Shown here one piece after another: positions 10,730 through 20,963 of a stretch of 64,000 nucleotides of DNA. Origin of the DNA: Candidatus Sodalis endolongispinus (GTDB lineage: Bacteria; Pseudomonadota; Gammaproteobacteria; Enterobacterales; Enterobacteriaceae); the NCBI RefSeq assembly GCF_018777395.1, contig NZ_JAFJYC010000001.1, positions 2,542,001 to 2,606,000 of the forward strand, given 5' to 3'. The first letter of the stretch is position 1. Every line of letters begins with the position of its first letter. The notes beneath the pieces are model-generated. The model did not search any database. It was not told where the DNA came from and saw only the letters and a list, made by a program, of their open reading frames with translations. The position numbers were made by a program, and so were the translations under genes.

Positions 10730-11644
10730 TTACTCCTTAAGCCAATCGCGGGCCGGCAAAAAGTCGCGGTACAACGCGGACTCTGGGCTGTCGGGTGCCG
10801 GATCGTAGTGATATTGCCAGCGGACCAGCGGCGGCATCGACATCAGGACTGATTCGGTTCGGCCACCCGATTGCAGACCGAATAAGGTGCCGCGGTCCCA
10901 GACCAGATTGAATTCGACATATCTGCCGCGGCGGTAGAGCTGAAACTGCCGCTCGCGCTCGCCCCAGGGATGGGACTTGCGCCGCTCGACGATGGGCAGA
11001 TACGCATCCAGATAGCCCTGACCCACGGCGCGGCTGAAGGCGAAAGCTTGGCTGAAGTCCGGGGTGGATAAGTCATCGAAAAACAGCCCGCCGATGCCGC
11101 GTGCCTCGTTGCGATGCTTGAGAAAAAAATAATCGTCACACCAGCGCTTGTAGCGAGGGTAGACCGTGTCGCCAAACGGCTGGCACAGGGCCTGCGCCGT
11201 GCGGTGCCAGTGGACTGCGTCCTCGTGAAAACCGTAAAACGGCGTGAGATCGAACCCGCCGCCAAACCACCATATCGGTTCCGCCCCCGGTTTTTCGGCG
11301 ATAAAAAAACGCACATTGGCATGGCTGGTTGGAATGTAAGGGTTCTCTGGATGCACCACCAACGACACGCCCATTGCCTGATAGGAACGCCCGGCCAATT
11401 CTGGCCGATGAGCGGTAGCGGAGGCCGGCAGGGCGCCGCCATACACCCGTGAAAAATTGACGCCGGCCTGCTCGAAGACTCGGCCCAGGCGCAACACCCG
11501 CGTCCGTCCGCCGCCGCCTTCGTCGCGCTGCCAGAGATCTTCATGGAAAACGGCGCCGCCGTCGGCGGCTGTTAACGCCGCGCAAAGGGTCTCCTGCAGC
11601 GTCAGAAAAAAGGCGTTAATATGTTCGATATCCGGTTGTTCCAT
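10730..11644 (-). CDS. hemF: Oxygen-dependent coproporphyrinogen III oxidase
   Basis: Converts coproporphyrinogen III to protoporphyrinogen IX with O2 in haem synthesis. The 304-residue product carries the family blocks [29 protein letters not shown] and [19 protein letters not shown]. The start is placed at ATG 11644 (MEQPDIEH), which has AGGGA upstream and matches the family N-terminus; the frame is open a further 75 codons without homology. It is divergent from ypeA. The E. coli partner amiA, normally just upstream, is absent. Confidence 0.94.
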   Translation of the reverse strand: MEQPDIEHINAFFLTLQETLCAALTAADGGAVFHEDLWQRDEGGGGRTRVLRLGRVFEQAGVNFSRVYGGALPASATAHRPELAGRSYQAMGVSLVVHPENPYIPTSHANVRFFIAEKPGAEPIWWFGGGFDLTPFYGFHEDAVHWHRTAQALCQPFGDTVYPRYKRWCDDYFFLKHRNEARGIGGLFFDDLSTPDFSQAFAFSRAVGQGYLDAYLPIVERRKSHPWGERERQFQLYRRGRYVEFNLVWDRGTLFGLQSGGRTESVLMSMPPLVRWQYHYDPAPDSPESALYRDFLPARDWLKE

Positions 11645-11897
11645 CGCTAAAATCCCTGTGTGTAAGCGGCGAAAAGGTGAGGCTACGCCAGTATAACGCC
11701 GGCGGGGCCGTAACACTAACCGTGCGGGCCAAAACGGCGCCTGAACGGGGAGGACGCCTCCGGTGGGATGAACCACGGCTGTCTCAATGAGATTTCGGGC
11801 GAAAGAGTCATAAACTGCCCCGTAGTTATTTGCCTTCATCGTAAATAACGTGATAATCAGCTTAATCATTCATTACTCTGCACCGGCGGCGGCTATT

Positions 11898-12323
11898 ATG
11901 GAAATTCGGGTATTTCGTCACGACGATTTTGAAGAGGTGATTACGCTATGGGAACGCTGCGATTTGCTGCGGCCGTGGAACGATCCCGAAATGGATATCG
12001 AGCGTAAGCTGAACCATGATCCCGATCTTTTTCTGGTGGCGGAAGTGGCCGGAGAAGTGGTGGGGTCGATCATGGGCGGCTATGACGGCCACCGCGGCGC
12101 CGCTTATTATCTGGGAGTGCACCCGGATTATCGCGGGCGCGGCATCGCCAATGCGTTGATAAGCCGCCTGGAGAAGAAACTGATAGCCCGCGGTTGCCCC
12201 AAAATTAATCTGATGGTCCGCGGCGATAATGATGCGGTCATCAGCATGTACGAAAAACTCGAATATGAAATGCAAGACAGCGTGCTGCTGGGCAAACGGC
12301 TGATTGAAGATCAAGAGTATTGA
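11898..12323 (+). CDS. ypeA: GNAT-family acetyltransferase YpeA
   Basis: A 141-residue single GNAT domain with the acetyl-CoA pyrophosphate loop [14 protein letters not shown]. It begins [21 protein letters not shown], as in E. coli YpeA. An in-frame ATG at 11850 is open, but the added residues are not part of the family. The substrate is unknown. Adjacency to hemF follows the E. coli amiA-hemF-ypeA neighbourhood. Confidence 0.92.
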   Translation: MEIRVFRHDDFEEVITLWERCDLLRPWNDPEMDIERKLNHDPDLFLVAEVAGEVVGSIMGGYDGHRGAAYYLGVHPDYRGRGIANALISRLEKKLIARGCPKINLMVRGDNDAVISMYEKLEYEMQDSVLLGKRLIEDQEY

Positions 12324-12365
12324 GGCGGGGCGACGCCGGCGGGGCTGCGGTGTCGCCTGGTACGC

Positions 12366-12761
12366 TTACTGTTTTTGCAATTGCTGAACGTCGACCGTTT
12401 CCCCGTGCGGGTCTTTATGCAGCGTACCGCTTACGATGATGAGATCGTCGGGGGAGATATCAGCCCCGCGCCAGCCGTCCGGGGCGATGTGCAGCGCCAG
12501 CGAGCCGGTTTTATCATGCAATTCAAAACTGTCCTTACCCAACTGTCGGTGAATATTGCCGATCAGGGTCACCCATGCGCCATCGCGCAGGGTTTTTACC
12601 TGCTTTATCGCGGTAGGGCGCAGGTCTTCCACGCCGCGAATACCGCTGTCTTGTTTTTGCGGCGGCGGCGGGGCTTTGTCGGGGTGGAAACCGCCGTCGG
12701 GGGCGGCCAAAACGCAGGGGCTGAACAATGCTATCAGCAGCGTGAAAGTACTTTTCTTCAT
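12366..12761 (-). CDS. Periplasmic BOF/OB-fold protein (YgiW/YdeI family)
   Basis: 131 residues. A signal peptide (MKKSTFTLLIALFSPCVLA) is followed by a Pro-rich AAPPPP-like stretch and one OB fold with WVTLIGNIHRQLGKDSFELHDK. This is the layout of E. coli YgiW and YdeI, periplasmic stress-tolerance proteins that are thought to bind small cationic ligands. A good ribosome site (AGGAG) precedes the start. In E. coli the position between ypeA and yfeY is held by the peroxidase gene yfeX, so this is a local replacement or loss of yfeX. Confidence 0.85.
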   Translation of the reverse strand: MKKSTFTLLIALFSPCVLAAPDGGFHPDKAPPPPQKQDSGIRGVEDLRPTAIKQVKTLRDGAWVTLIGNIHRQLGKDSFELHDKTGSLALHIAPDGWRGADISPDDLIIVSGTLHKDPHGETVDVQQLQKQ

Positions 12762-12914
12762 CCGAACTCTCCTTTTCTATCAACCTGATTTGTCTGGCTG
12801 TGGCCGGCCAGGGATAGTAACATCACCAGATTGAGGCCATGTCGATACCCCTTAAGCATGGCACAGCGCCGCCGATTTGCGAGCCGGCGCGGTAGCGTTA
12901 TTCAAGGAGAAATG

Positions 12915-13505
12915 ATGAATTTGTTCCGTCCATTAATCATTGGCCTGCCTCTTGTGCTGGCCGGGTGCTCGACGCTATCCGGCCTTTCCTGGTCAAGCTT
13001 TTCCCCTTTCCATTGGTTCGCCGAAAGCCGCAAGGTGAGCGATCAGGGCGTTGGCTCTATCACCGCCGCCACGCCGATGACGCAACCCGCCCTGGAGAAG
13101 GCGCTGGACGGCGATTACCGTTTGCGCGGCGGTATGGAAACCCGCAACGGCGAGATTGTCAGCGTTTACCAGGCGCTTGCCAAGGATCAGGTCAAACTTA
13201 CCGCTTACGGGCCATCGTCCGGCCGGGTTGCCGAGGTAGTGGTGACCGATGAGGCCATCGAAAGCGCCTGGGGTGTCAAGATTGGCACACCGTTCAGCGC
13301 GCTCGACCAGAAAGCTTATGGCGCCTGCAGCAAGGGCAGCGGCGAAGATCGCGACGCGGTGGTATGCCAAGCTCCGCAAAGCGCTCATGTCAGTTACGTA
13401 TTTAAGTGTATCTGGCACGGACCCGAATCGCTGATGCCGGCCGATGACCAACTGCGGACCTGGCAGGTGAGCAAAATTATCTGGCGTGCATCCGCCGCGC
13501 GCTAA
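12915..13505 (+). CDS. yfeY: RpoE-regulated-type lipoprotein YfeY
   Basis: About 196 residues with a lipoprotein signal ending in LVLAGC, then a domain colinear with E. coli YfeY (VSDQGVG, ALDGDYRLRGGM, VKIGTPFSAL, a C-terminal WQVSKIIWR). The first of two adjacent ATGs (12912) is only two bases from AAGGAG, so the second (12915) is preferred. YfeY is sigma-E controlled in E. coli; no sigma-E promoter was verified here. Its exact function is unknown. Confidence 0.9.
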   Translation: MNLFRPLIIGLPLVLAGCSTLSGLSWSSFSPFHWFAESRKVSDQGVGSITAATPMTQPALEKALDGDYRLRGGMETRNGEIVSVYQALAKDQVKLTAYGPSSGRVAEVVVTDEAIESAWGVKIGTPFSALDQKAYGACSKGSGEDRDAVVCQAPQSAHVSYVFKCIWHGPESLMPADDQLRTWQVSKIIWRASAAR

Positions 13506-13947
13506 GCGCCCGCGCAGCCGTTTTCCCGGAATGTGTCCGGCCTTGGGCGCCCGCCAGCGTCGGCCGTAGGCTGATGCTCCTCATGCCGGGCAGCGGGGTT
13601 TTCAAACGTCGGCCGCGGCTGAAAATTCCTCCTGTTAACCGCGTGGCGGAGTTGGCAAGCGTTGGCCGCGGCTGAAAGTGCCCCTTGTTCATCGGCGTCG
13701 GGATGCTCAAGCTTAGACCTTCGGCTGATGTTCCTTCCGTTGGCCCCACAGCGCGACTCTCTGTAACCCTCCCTAGGTCCGCCAGTCTGGCTGGCCGCTT
13801 AGCTGTCGCGCAAGCCTTAGCCTTATGCCTTTTGTGACTTGCAAATCACAAATCGATATATAAAAGCGTTACGGGTTATCCCTCCGTTATAAATAAACTA
13901 TAAGACTCTCGGGGCGGCCTTTTTGTCCATCACCATCAGGACACAAC
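13506..13947. repeat. Intergenic region with a degenerate 52-bp tandem repeat, then the cysP promoter region
   Basis: From about 13559 to 13745, four degenerate units of about 52 bp repeat. Each starts near cgtcggccgcggctga and then diverges. No gene is seen. The segment 13840-13935 is AT-rich with several direct copies of taaa/ataaact motifs directly before cysP. This is where CysB-dependent control of the cys operon would be expected from the known family; the CysB site itself was not identified. Confidence 0.6.
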
Positions 13948-14973
13948 ATGACCTTTACGCTTTTTCCCGGCCGGGCAAGACACATTTGCGCCGTAGTGGC
14001 GATGCTGGCATGCGGACAGGCACAGGCCACCACATTGCTCAACAGCTCCTATGACGTGTCTCGTGAACTTTTCGCGGCCCTTAATCCCGGTTTTATCGCA
14101 CAGTGGCAGCAGGAACATCCGGGCGACACGCTAACCCTGCGCCAGTCGCACGCCGGCTCTTCCCGGCAGGCGCTGGCCATACTGCAGGGATTTCCGGCGG
14201 ATGTGGTGACCTATAATCAGGTCACCGATGTACAGATTCTCCACGATCGCGGCCGATTGATTGCCGCCGATTGGCGTGATCGCTTACCCAATCAGAGTTC
14301 GCCGCCTTACTACTCAACCATGGCGTTTCTGGTGCGCAAAGGAAATCCAAAAGGGATCCATGACTGGCGCGATCTGGCCCGTGACGGCGTGCAATTAGTG
14401 TTTCCCAACCCGAAAACCTCGGGAAACGGTCGCTATACCTATTTAGCCGCCTGGGGCGCGATGGAGCAGGCGTTTGACGGCGACCGCTCACGTACCCGCG
14501 CCTGGATGCAGAAATTTTTGGCCAACGTCGAGGTGTTCAATACCGGCGGGCGCGGCGCAACGACGACCTTCATTGAGCGCGGTCAGGGGGATGTGCTGAT
14601 AAGTTTTGAATCAGAGGTCAATACGCTGCGTGATCAGGCCGGCGCCGGCGACTATCAGGTCATCGTGCCGGCCACGGATATTCTGGCGGAGTTTCCGGTA
14701 GCCTGGGTTGATAAAAACGTGGAAAAGAACGGAACCGCGCAGGCGGCGAAATCCTATCTCAACTATCTCTACAGCCCGGCGGCGCAGCCCATTATCGCCG
14801 GGTTTTACTATCTGGTAAACGATACACAAATGATGAACGCAAACAAAAGCAAATTTCCACCGACCCGGCTGTTTCTGGTTGAGTACAGATTCGGCGGCTG
14901 GCAGCCGGCTATGGCGACACATTTCGAGCGCGGCGGCGAGCTGGATCAATTATTGGCGGCGGGGCATCGCTGA
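13948..14973 (+). CDS. cysP: Thiosulfate/sulfate-binding periplasmic protein CysP
   Basis: Periplasmic receptor of the sulfate/thiosulfate ABC importer. The 341-residue product has a signal peptide (cleavage near [12 protein letters not shown]) and the family blocks [53 protein letters not shown] and GRGATTTF. It is intact and overlaps cysU by TGATG. Since cysU, cysW and cysA downstream are all broken, the protein probably has no functional transporter to deliver to. Confidence 0.95.
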   Translation: MTFTLFPGRARHICAVVAMLACGQAQATTLLNSSYDVSRELFAALNPGFIAQWQQEHPGDTLTLRQSHAGSSRQALAILQGFPADVVTYNQVTDVQILHDRGRLIAADWRDRLPNQSSPPYYSTMAFLVRKGNPKGIHDWRDLARDGVQLVFPNPKTSGNGRYTYLAAWGAMEQAFDGDRSRTRAWMQKFLANVEVFNTGGRGATTTFIERGQGDVLISFESEVNTLRDQAGAGDYQVIVPATDILAEFPVAWVDKNVEKNGTAQAAKSYLNYLYSPAAQPIIAGFYYLVNDTQMMNANKSKFPPTRLFLVEYRFGGWQPAMATHFERGGELDQLLAAGHR

Positions 14974-15799
14974 TGCTGGCCTTGACCACCAAACTGGGCC
15001 TGCCCGGTTTTGGCCTAAGCCTCGGCGGCAGTGTGCTGTTCGTCTGCCTAATCCTGCTGCTGCCGTTAAGCGCGCTGGTCATGCAGTTAGCGCAGATGAG
15101 CTGGTCACAGTACTGGGAGGTCATCACCGGCCCGGAGCTGCTGGCGGCCTATAAAATCACGCTGATCTGTGCCGGGGTGGCGTCGTTGTTCAATGCGGTA
15201 TTCGGCATGCTGATGGCCTGGATCCTCACACGCTATCGCTTTCCCGGCCGTGCGCTGCTGGACGGCCTGATGGATTTGCCGTTCGCCCTGCCTACCGCGG
15301 TGGCGGGTTTGACGCTGGCCACGCTGTTTTCCACCACCGGCTGGTACGGCGGCTGGCTGGCCCAGTTTGGCATTAAAGTCTCCTACACCTGGCTCGGCAT
15401 CGCCGTGGCGATAGCCTTCACCAGCATCCCGTGCGTACCGTGCAGCCGGTGCTGGAAGAGCTGGGGCCGGAATACGAAGAAGCGGCGCAAACCCTCGGCG
15501 CTGGGCACTGGCAGACGTTTTTCCGCGTTATCCTGCCGGAAGTCGCCCCGGCGCTGCTGGCAGGGACCGCGCTGTCGTTCACCCGCAGCCTGGGCGAATT
15601 CGGCGCGGTGATCTTTATCGCCGGCAATATCGCCTGGAAAACCGAGGTCACCTCTTTAATGATTTTTATCCGCCTGCAGGAGTTTGGTTACCCGGCGGCC
15701 AGCGCTATCGCCTCGGTGATCCTGGCGGCGTCGTTGCTGCTGCTGTTCGCCATTAACGTGCTGCAATACCGCTTCGGCCGTCGGTTGGGAGGGCAATGA
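14973..15799 (+). pseudogene. cysU: cysU (cysT) sulfate permease subunit, frameshifted
   Basis: The first 150 or so codons match the CysU membrane permease, with the EAA-loop region to follow. At about 15430 the frame breaks: AFTSIP should continue FVVRTVQPVLEELGP. Instead the bases for FVV are mostly missing, consistent with a loss of about 7 bases, and the correct frame resumes at RTVQPVLEELGPEYEEAAQTLGA, running to 15799. A truncated protein would lack the cytoplasmic loop that contacts CysA and the last two membrane helices. It overlaps cysP and cysW as in the intact operon. Confidence 0.92.
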
Positions 15800-16650
15800 T
15801 GACCGAACTCTCCGTGTTCAACGGCGCCGCGCGCGCACCTTTTCCGTGGGGAAAAGGGCTTTTGATAGGCCTGGGCGCCGTGGTATTGCTGGTGGTGCCG
15901 CTGATTTCAATTTTCGCCACCGCGCTGGCGGAAGGACTGGCGGCGGTAGGGCGCAATCTTAACGATAGCGACATGCTGCACGCCATTTGGCTGACGGTGC
16001 TTATCGCGCTGATAACCGTACCGGTGAATGTGGTGTTCGGCACCTTAATGGCCTGGCTGGTGACGCGCTTCAATTTTCGCGGCCGCCAGCTGTTGCTTAC
16101 CCTAATGGATGTGCCTTTCGCGGTATCGCCCGTGGTGGCTGGCCTGCTATACCTGCTGTTTTACGGGACGAACGGCCCCCTCGGAGGCTGACTGGACGAA
16201 CATGATATGCAGTTGATGTTCTCATGGCCGGGGATGGCGCTGGTGACGATATTCGTTACCTGTCCGTTTGTGGTGCGCGAGCTGGTGCCGGTGATGCTCA
16301 GTCATGGCAGCCAGGAGGACGAGGCCGCGATATTGCTGGGCGCATCCGGCTGGCAGATGTTTCGCCGCGTCACGCTGCCCAATATCCGCTGGGCGCTGCT
16401 GTATGGCGTTATCCTGACCAACGCCCGCGCCATCGGCGAGTTCGGCGTGGTGTCGGGGTCTATCCGCGGCGAAACCTATACCCTGCCGCTGCAGGTGGAA
16501 TTACTGCATCAGGATTACAACACCGTCGGCGCGTTTACCGCCGCTGCGCTGCTGACCCTGATGGCGATTGTGACATTATGCTTGAAGAGCGGGCTGAAGT
16601 GGCGCCTGGCGCGTCATCAGGCTGAGCTTCAACCGGGGGACACACAATGA
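15799..16650 (+). pseudogene. cysW: cysW sulfate permease subunit, in-frame stop
   Basis: The frame matches E. coli CysW throughout, but the Trp in NGPLGGWLDEH is TGA (16189-16191), stopping translation after about 130 residues. The same frame then continues [15 protein letters not shown] to 16650. Compared with CysW, three residues are also missing before VVSGSIRGE, an in-frame 9-base loss. Two ATGs (15796, 15799) sit at the cysU overlap. The stop removes the conserved EAA loop, so function is lost unless the stop is read through. Confidence 0.92.
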
Positions 16651-17731
16651 GTATAGCAGTCGATAAGGTCAGCAAATTTTTTGCTAACAGCAAAGTATTG
16701 AATGATATTTCGCTGGATATCGCCTCCGGGGAAATGGTCGCGTTGCTGGGGCCGTCCGGTTCCGGCAAGACGACGCTTTTGCGCATCATCGCGGGGCTGG
16801 AGCACCATAACAGCGGCCATCTCCGCTTCGGCGGCAAAGACGTTAGCCGGGTGCACGCCCGCGATCGTCACGTGGGATTTGTGTTCCAGCACTACGCCCT
16901 GTTTCGCCATATGACCGTCGCCGAGAATATCGCTTTTGGCTTAACGGTCCTGCCACGGCGCGAGCGTCCCGGTCGTGCCGCCATCAAGCAAAAAGTCGCC
17001 AGTCTTCTGGACATGGTGCAATTAGGCCATCTGGCCGCGCGCTATCCTTCCCAGCTTTCCGGCGGTCAGAAACAGCGTGTGGCGTTGGCGCGCGCCCTGG
17101 CGGTGGAGCAGGAAATCCTATTGCTCGACGAGCCGTTTGGCGCTCTGGATGCGCAGGTGCGCAAAGAGCTGCGCCGCTGGCTGCGCCAACTGCACGAAGA
17201 GCTCAAATTTACCAGCGTGTTCGTCACCCACGATCAGGAAGAGGCGATGGAAGTCGCGGACAGGGTAGTGGTGATGAGCCACGGCAATATCGAACAGGTG
17301 GGAACGCCGCAGGAGGTTTGGCGCGAACCGGCCAGCCGCTTTGTATTGGAGTTTCTGGGCGAGGTCAACCGGTTGGACGGCGACATTCGCGGTGCCCAGC
17401 TGTTTGTCGGGCCGTACCACTGGCCGCTGAATTATGCGCCGATTCATCAGGGGCCGGTGGAACTGTTCTTACGGCCGTGGGAGATGGCGCTAAGCGCAGA
17501 GCCCACCGCCCGCTGCCGGTACAAATCATCGATGTCAGTCCGCGCGGCCATTATTGGCAGCTGGTAGTACAGCCGCTGGGCTGGCATCAGCAACCGCTGA
17601 CGGTGGTGGCGTCCACGGAGACGGCCGGTACCCCTGTCCGCGGCGAACGCCGCTACCTGGGTGGCCAGAACGCCCGCCTTTATGCCGGGGATAAAGCCCT
17701 GCAGCCGGTGGCCTTCGCCGCAAGCGCCTGA
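16647..17731 (+). pseudogene. cysA: cysA sulfate/thiosulfate ABC ATPase, C-terminal frameshift
   Basis: The ATPase domain is complete: Walker [10 protein letters not shown], signature [15 protein letters not shown], Walker B ILLLDEP and the switch His in VFVTHD. After SAEPTA (about 17505) a one-base deletion moves the frame. The expected [15 protein letters not shown] continues in another frame to 17731. The truncated 306-residue product would keep the ATPase but lose most of the C-terminal regulatory domain and gain a short alien tail. This is the mildest lesion in the operon. Confidence 0.88.
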
Positions 17732-17971
17732 GCGCCTCTTACTGCATGACCCGCCTGATGCGCGGGTCTGCCCGTCGTTGCCTCCCATTGCCGGCCACGA
17801 ACCGCGTCCCGTGTTGCGCCCGAAGAAAAAGCCCGTGCAGTTAAAGTCATCAGCGGCATTTGCGGCTTAATAGTAGGGTAAACAATAATTGTAAGGGCTG
17901 ACCTATCGCGGACGCTGGCCGAAGGCCGTGGAATTTGTGGTTGGAAATTGAATATCCTATCGAGGTGAGTA

Positions 17972-19042
17972 ATGGCTGAACTGTTTGAACCGGTGAAAAT
18001 TGGCGCTATTGAGCTGGCTAACCGTATCGTGATGGCCACGCTGACCCGGATGCGCACCGACGACCAGCGCGTGCCCGGGGCGCTGGCGCAGGAATATTAT
18101 GCCCAGCGCGCCAGCGCGGGACTTATCGTCACCGAGGCGACCTCGGTGTCGCCTCAGGGGGTCGGCTACCCCAATACCCCGGGGATTTGGTCGCCCGAAC
18201 AGACGGAAGGGTGGACACAGGTCACGGCGGCGGTGCACCGGGTCGGCGGCAAAATCGTCTGCCAACTTTGGCATGTGGGGCGGATATCCGATCCGGTTTA
18301 CCTTGACGGGGAATTGCCGGTCGCTCCCAGCGCGATTGCGCCGGAGGGCTTTGTCTCGGTGATCCGTCCGCAAAAAAACTACGTCACGCCGCGGGCGCTG
18401 GCCACTGATGAAATCGCCGGGATTGTCGAGGATTACCGGCGGGCGGCGGAGAATGCCAAGCGCAGCGGCTTTGACGGCGTCGAGCTGCATGCCGCCAATG
18501 GGTATCTGTTCGACCAGTTCCTGCATGACGGATCCAATAAACGCACCGATCGCTACGGCGGTTCGATAGCCAACCGCGCCCGCTTTTTACTGGAGGCGGT
18601 GGATGCGCTTTTAACCGTGTGGCCCGCCGATCGCCTGGGAGTGCATCTCAACCTGATGTCAGATACCCACAGCATGCGCGATTCCGATCCCAAAGCGATG
18701 TTCAGCTATGTGGCGCGGGAGCTGAATGCGCGCGGGCTGGCCTTTATTTTCGCACGCGAAGCGCTGGATTTCCCCAACCTGCTGGCGCCGACGCTGCGGG
18801 AGCATTTCCATGGCGCCTTGATAGTCAATGAAGGCTTTACCGGCGCCAGCGCTGCCGCCGCAGTAGCTGCGGGTGCGACTGACGCGGTGGCATTCGGCAG
18901 ACTGTACATCGCCAACCCGGATTTGGTGGCGCGTCTGCGTGATAAGGCGCCGCTGAACGAAGTCAATCCGCAGACGCTCTATGCCCGCGGTGCCGAGGGG
19001 TATACCGATCATCCGGCCATTGAGGATCAAATCACCGGCTAG
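17972..19042 (+). CDS. nemA: Old yellow enzyme family FMN alkene reductase (N-ethylmaleimide reductase type)
   Basis: A 356-residue TIM-barrel flavoenzyme that reduces activated C=C bonds and related electrophiles using NAD(P)H. Visible features are LFEPVKIGAIELANRIVMA at the N-terminus, CQLWHVGRIS, the catalytic-pair segment GVELHAANGYLFDQFLHDG and the flavin-phosphate site VAFGRLYIANPDL. The start has GAGGTGAG upstream. The segment reading LGVHLNLMSDTHSM differs from the usual GVRLSP(F/Y) sequence. The gene sits between the broken cys operon and cysM, in its own transcription unit. Confidence 0.88.
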   Translation: MAELFEPVKIGAIELANRIVMATLTRMRTDDQRVPGALAQEYYAQRASAGLIVTEATSVSPQGVGYPNTPGIWSPEQTEGWTQVTAAVHRVGGKIVCQLWHVGRISDPVYLDGELPVAPSAIAPEGFVSVIRPQKNYVTPRALATDEIAGIVEDYRRAAENAKRSGFDGVELHAANGYLFDQFLHDGSNKRTDRYGGSIANRARFLLEAVDALLTVWPADRLGVHLNLMSDTHSMRDSDPKAMFSYVARELNARGLAFIFAREALDFPNLLAPTLREHFHGALIVNEGFTGASAAAAVAAGATDAVAFGRLYIANPDLVARLRDKAPLNEVNPQTLYARGAEGYTDHPAIEDQITG

Positions 19043-19071
19043 CGGTGCAGCCGGCGGGAAAGAAGCTCGCA

Positions 19072-19124
19072 GCGGGCGGCGTGTGGAACTCGCGAGGCGC
19101 GAGCCGGGCGCGCCCGCTTTTCTT
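19072..19124 (+). terminator. Terminator after nemA
   Basis: GCGGGCGGCG pairs with CGCGCCCGC, with an internal CTCGCG/CGCGAG stem, followed by TTTTCTT. Position 30 bp after the nemA stop fits a factor-independent terminator. Confidence 0.7.
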
Positions 19125-19254
19125 ATGGCGGGAATCTGATACTATTTGGTGAAGATGAAGGGGACTCTGCGCCAGCGGCGTGTCACCTCACTGCACGATT
19201 TTGACCAACAGGGCGGCCGCACGGCTGCCTGTTTTTTATTGGGAACCCCAGACC

Positions 19255-20139
19255 GTGACCACGCTTGAACATTGCATCGGCAATACCCCGCTCATAAAGC
19301 TTCAGCGTATGGTTCCCGCAGGCGGCGGCGAGATCTGGCTGAAGATGGAAGGCAATAATCCGGCGGGATCTGTCAAAGATCGCGCAGCGTTATCCATGAT
19401 CCAGCAGGCGGAACGGCGCGGCGAGATTGCGCCTGGTGATCGGTTGATTGAGGCGACCAGCGGCAATACCGGCATCGCCCTGGCGATGATTGCCGCGTTG
19501 AAAGGCTATCGCCTGACGCTGCTGATGCCGGACAATATGAGTAGCGAGCGGCAGGCGGCGATGCGCGCCTACGGGGCAGAATTGATTTTGGTGGAAAAAG
19601 CCTTGGGCATGGAGGGCGCGCGCGATCGGGCACGCGCCATTGCGCAGGCGACGGGCGCGAAAGTCATGGATCAATTTAATAACCCCGATAATCCGCTGGC
19701 GCATTTTACCACCACAGGCCCGGAAATCTGGCTTCAAACCGACGGGCGTATCAGTCATTTTGTCTCCAGCATGGGCACCACCGGCACCATCATGGGCGTC
19801 GGCCGATTTCTTAAATCCCGGCGGCCGGACGTGACCATCGTTGGGCTACAGCCGGCGCCGGGCAGCAATATTCCCGGCATCCGCCGCTGGCCGGCCGCAT
19901 ACCTGCCGGCTATTTTTGACCCTGCGCTGGTGGACTTGACCCTGGATATCGACCAGCAGGAAGCGGAAAATACCCTGCGCCGGTTGGCAAAAGAAGAAGG
20001 CATTTTCTGCGGCGTCAGCTCCGGCGGCGCGGTAGCCGGCGCATTGCGCGTGGCCGCCGATGCGCCGGTCAGTCTGGTGGTCGCCGTCTGCGGCGATCGT
20101 TACCTGTCCACCGGCGTTTTCCATTTAGGCAAAAGCTGA
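19255..20139 (+). CDS. cysM: Cysteine synthase B (O-acetylserine sulfhydrylase B)
   Basis: PLP enzyme making cysteine from O-acetylserine and sulfide, or S-sulfocysteine from thiosulfate. The 294-residue product has the PLP lysine in NNPAGSVKDRAA, the substrate loop [13 protein letters not shown] and the phosphate loop SSMGTTGTIMGVG. The start is GTG 19255 (VTTLEHCIGNTPLIKLQRM), matching the family N-terminus; the frame is open upstream but without homology. The C-terminus is a few residues shorter than in E. coli and lies in one arm of a 15-bp inverted repeat. With cysK broken nearby, this is the only open cysteine synthase in the window. Confidence 0.93.
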   Translation: MTTLEHCIGNTPLIKLQRMVPAGGGEIWLKMEGNNPAGSVKDRAALSMIQQAERRGEIAPGDRLIEATSGNTGIALAMIAALKGYRLTLLMPDNMSSERQAAMRAYGAELILVEKALGMEGARDRARAIAQATGAKVMDQFNNPDNPLAHFTTTGPEIWLQTDGRISHFVSSMGTTGTIMGVGRFLKSRRPDVTIVGLQPAPGSNIPGIRRWPAAYLPAIFDPALVDLTLDIDQQEAENTLRRLAKEEGIFCGVSSGGAVAGALRVAADAPVSLVVAVCGDRYLSTGVFHLGKS

Positions 20140-20161
20140 GTCAGCCCTTTTGCCTAAATGG
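20121..20161. repeat. 15-bp perfect inverted repeat across the cysM stop codon
   Basis: CCATTTAGGCAAAAG (20121-20135) and its exact complement CTTTTGCCTAAATGG (20147-20161) flank 11 bases containing the cysM TGA. The left arm encodes the last residues of CysM (HLGKS). There is no U tract after the right arm, so a plain factor-independent terminator is uncertain. Confidence 0.9.
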
Positions 20162-20287
20162 GGCAATCCGGCAGCACCTTTTCGCCTCTTGCGGGCCAAA
20201 TAGTGGCAGGTCTCTGGCCTGGTGAATTATGGACGGCTGTCTGGCGATAACGCAGGAGAGCGATGGCAAGGTATGTGGAGAGAGAAA

Positions 20288-20963
20288 ATGAAAATTTTGC
20301 TGGTTGATGACGATCGCGAACTGGGCAAAATGCTGAGCGAATACCTGACTGCGGAGGGATGGCTTCGATACCACCTTGGTACTGACCGGTCAGGAAGGGG
20401 GGGACGGCGCGCTTTCCGGCGACTATACCGCCATGATTCTGGATATCATGCTGCCGGATATGAGCGGCACCGATGTTTTGCGCCAGGTGCGCAAGAGCAT
20501 CCGTATGCCGATTATTATGCTGACCGCGAAAGGCGATAATATCGATCGCGTCATCGGCCTGGAAATGGGCGCGAATGATTATATGCCCAAGCCCTGTTAT
20601 CCCCGCGAACTGGTCGCGCGACTGCGCGCGGTGCTGCGCTGTTTCGACGAACGTCCAGAACAGGCGGGCGTGGCGAGCTTTGGCGATTTGCTGCTGAACC
20701 CCGCGACCCGCACCAGTCTTTGGCAAGGGAAACCGTTTGATCTCACCGCATCGGAATTTAACCTGCTGGAATTGCTTATTCGCGCGCCCGACCGGGTGGT
20801 ATCCAAAGACGACCTGTCGGAAAAGGGGCTGGGCCGGCGCCGCGAGGCCTATGATCGCAGCGTCGACGCGCATATCAGCAATATCCGGCAAAAACTGACG
20901 TTGCTGCCCGGCAGCAGCCTGGGCATTGAAACGGTGCGCAGTATTGGTTACCGGATCCGCTGA
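20288..20963 (+). pseudogene. OmpR/CpxR-type response regulator, frameshifted
   Basis: Begins MKILLVDDDRELGKMLSEYL with GGAGAG upstream. After about 27 codons (near 20356) a one- or four-base insertion breaks the frame. The rest (GDYTAMILDIMLPDMSG with the phospho-acceptor Asp, MLTAKGDN, GANDYMPKP with the conserved Lys, then a winged-helix DNA-binding domain ending IETVRSIGYRIR) is open to 20963. Its stop overlaps the start of the sensor kinase (TGATG). It most resembles the CpxR/RstA branch, but it is not clearly either; targets are unknown. Confidence 0.88.

Noticed and set aside
13559..13745. CRISPR array
   Set aside because: Units are degenerate, contiguous and without unique spacers between conserved repeats; no cas genes are present.
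20154..20891. 245-codon minus strand frame across the response regulator
   Set aside because: The + strand carries clear receiver and winged-helix motifs, so the antisense frame is a shadow.
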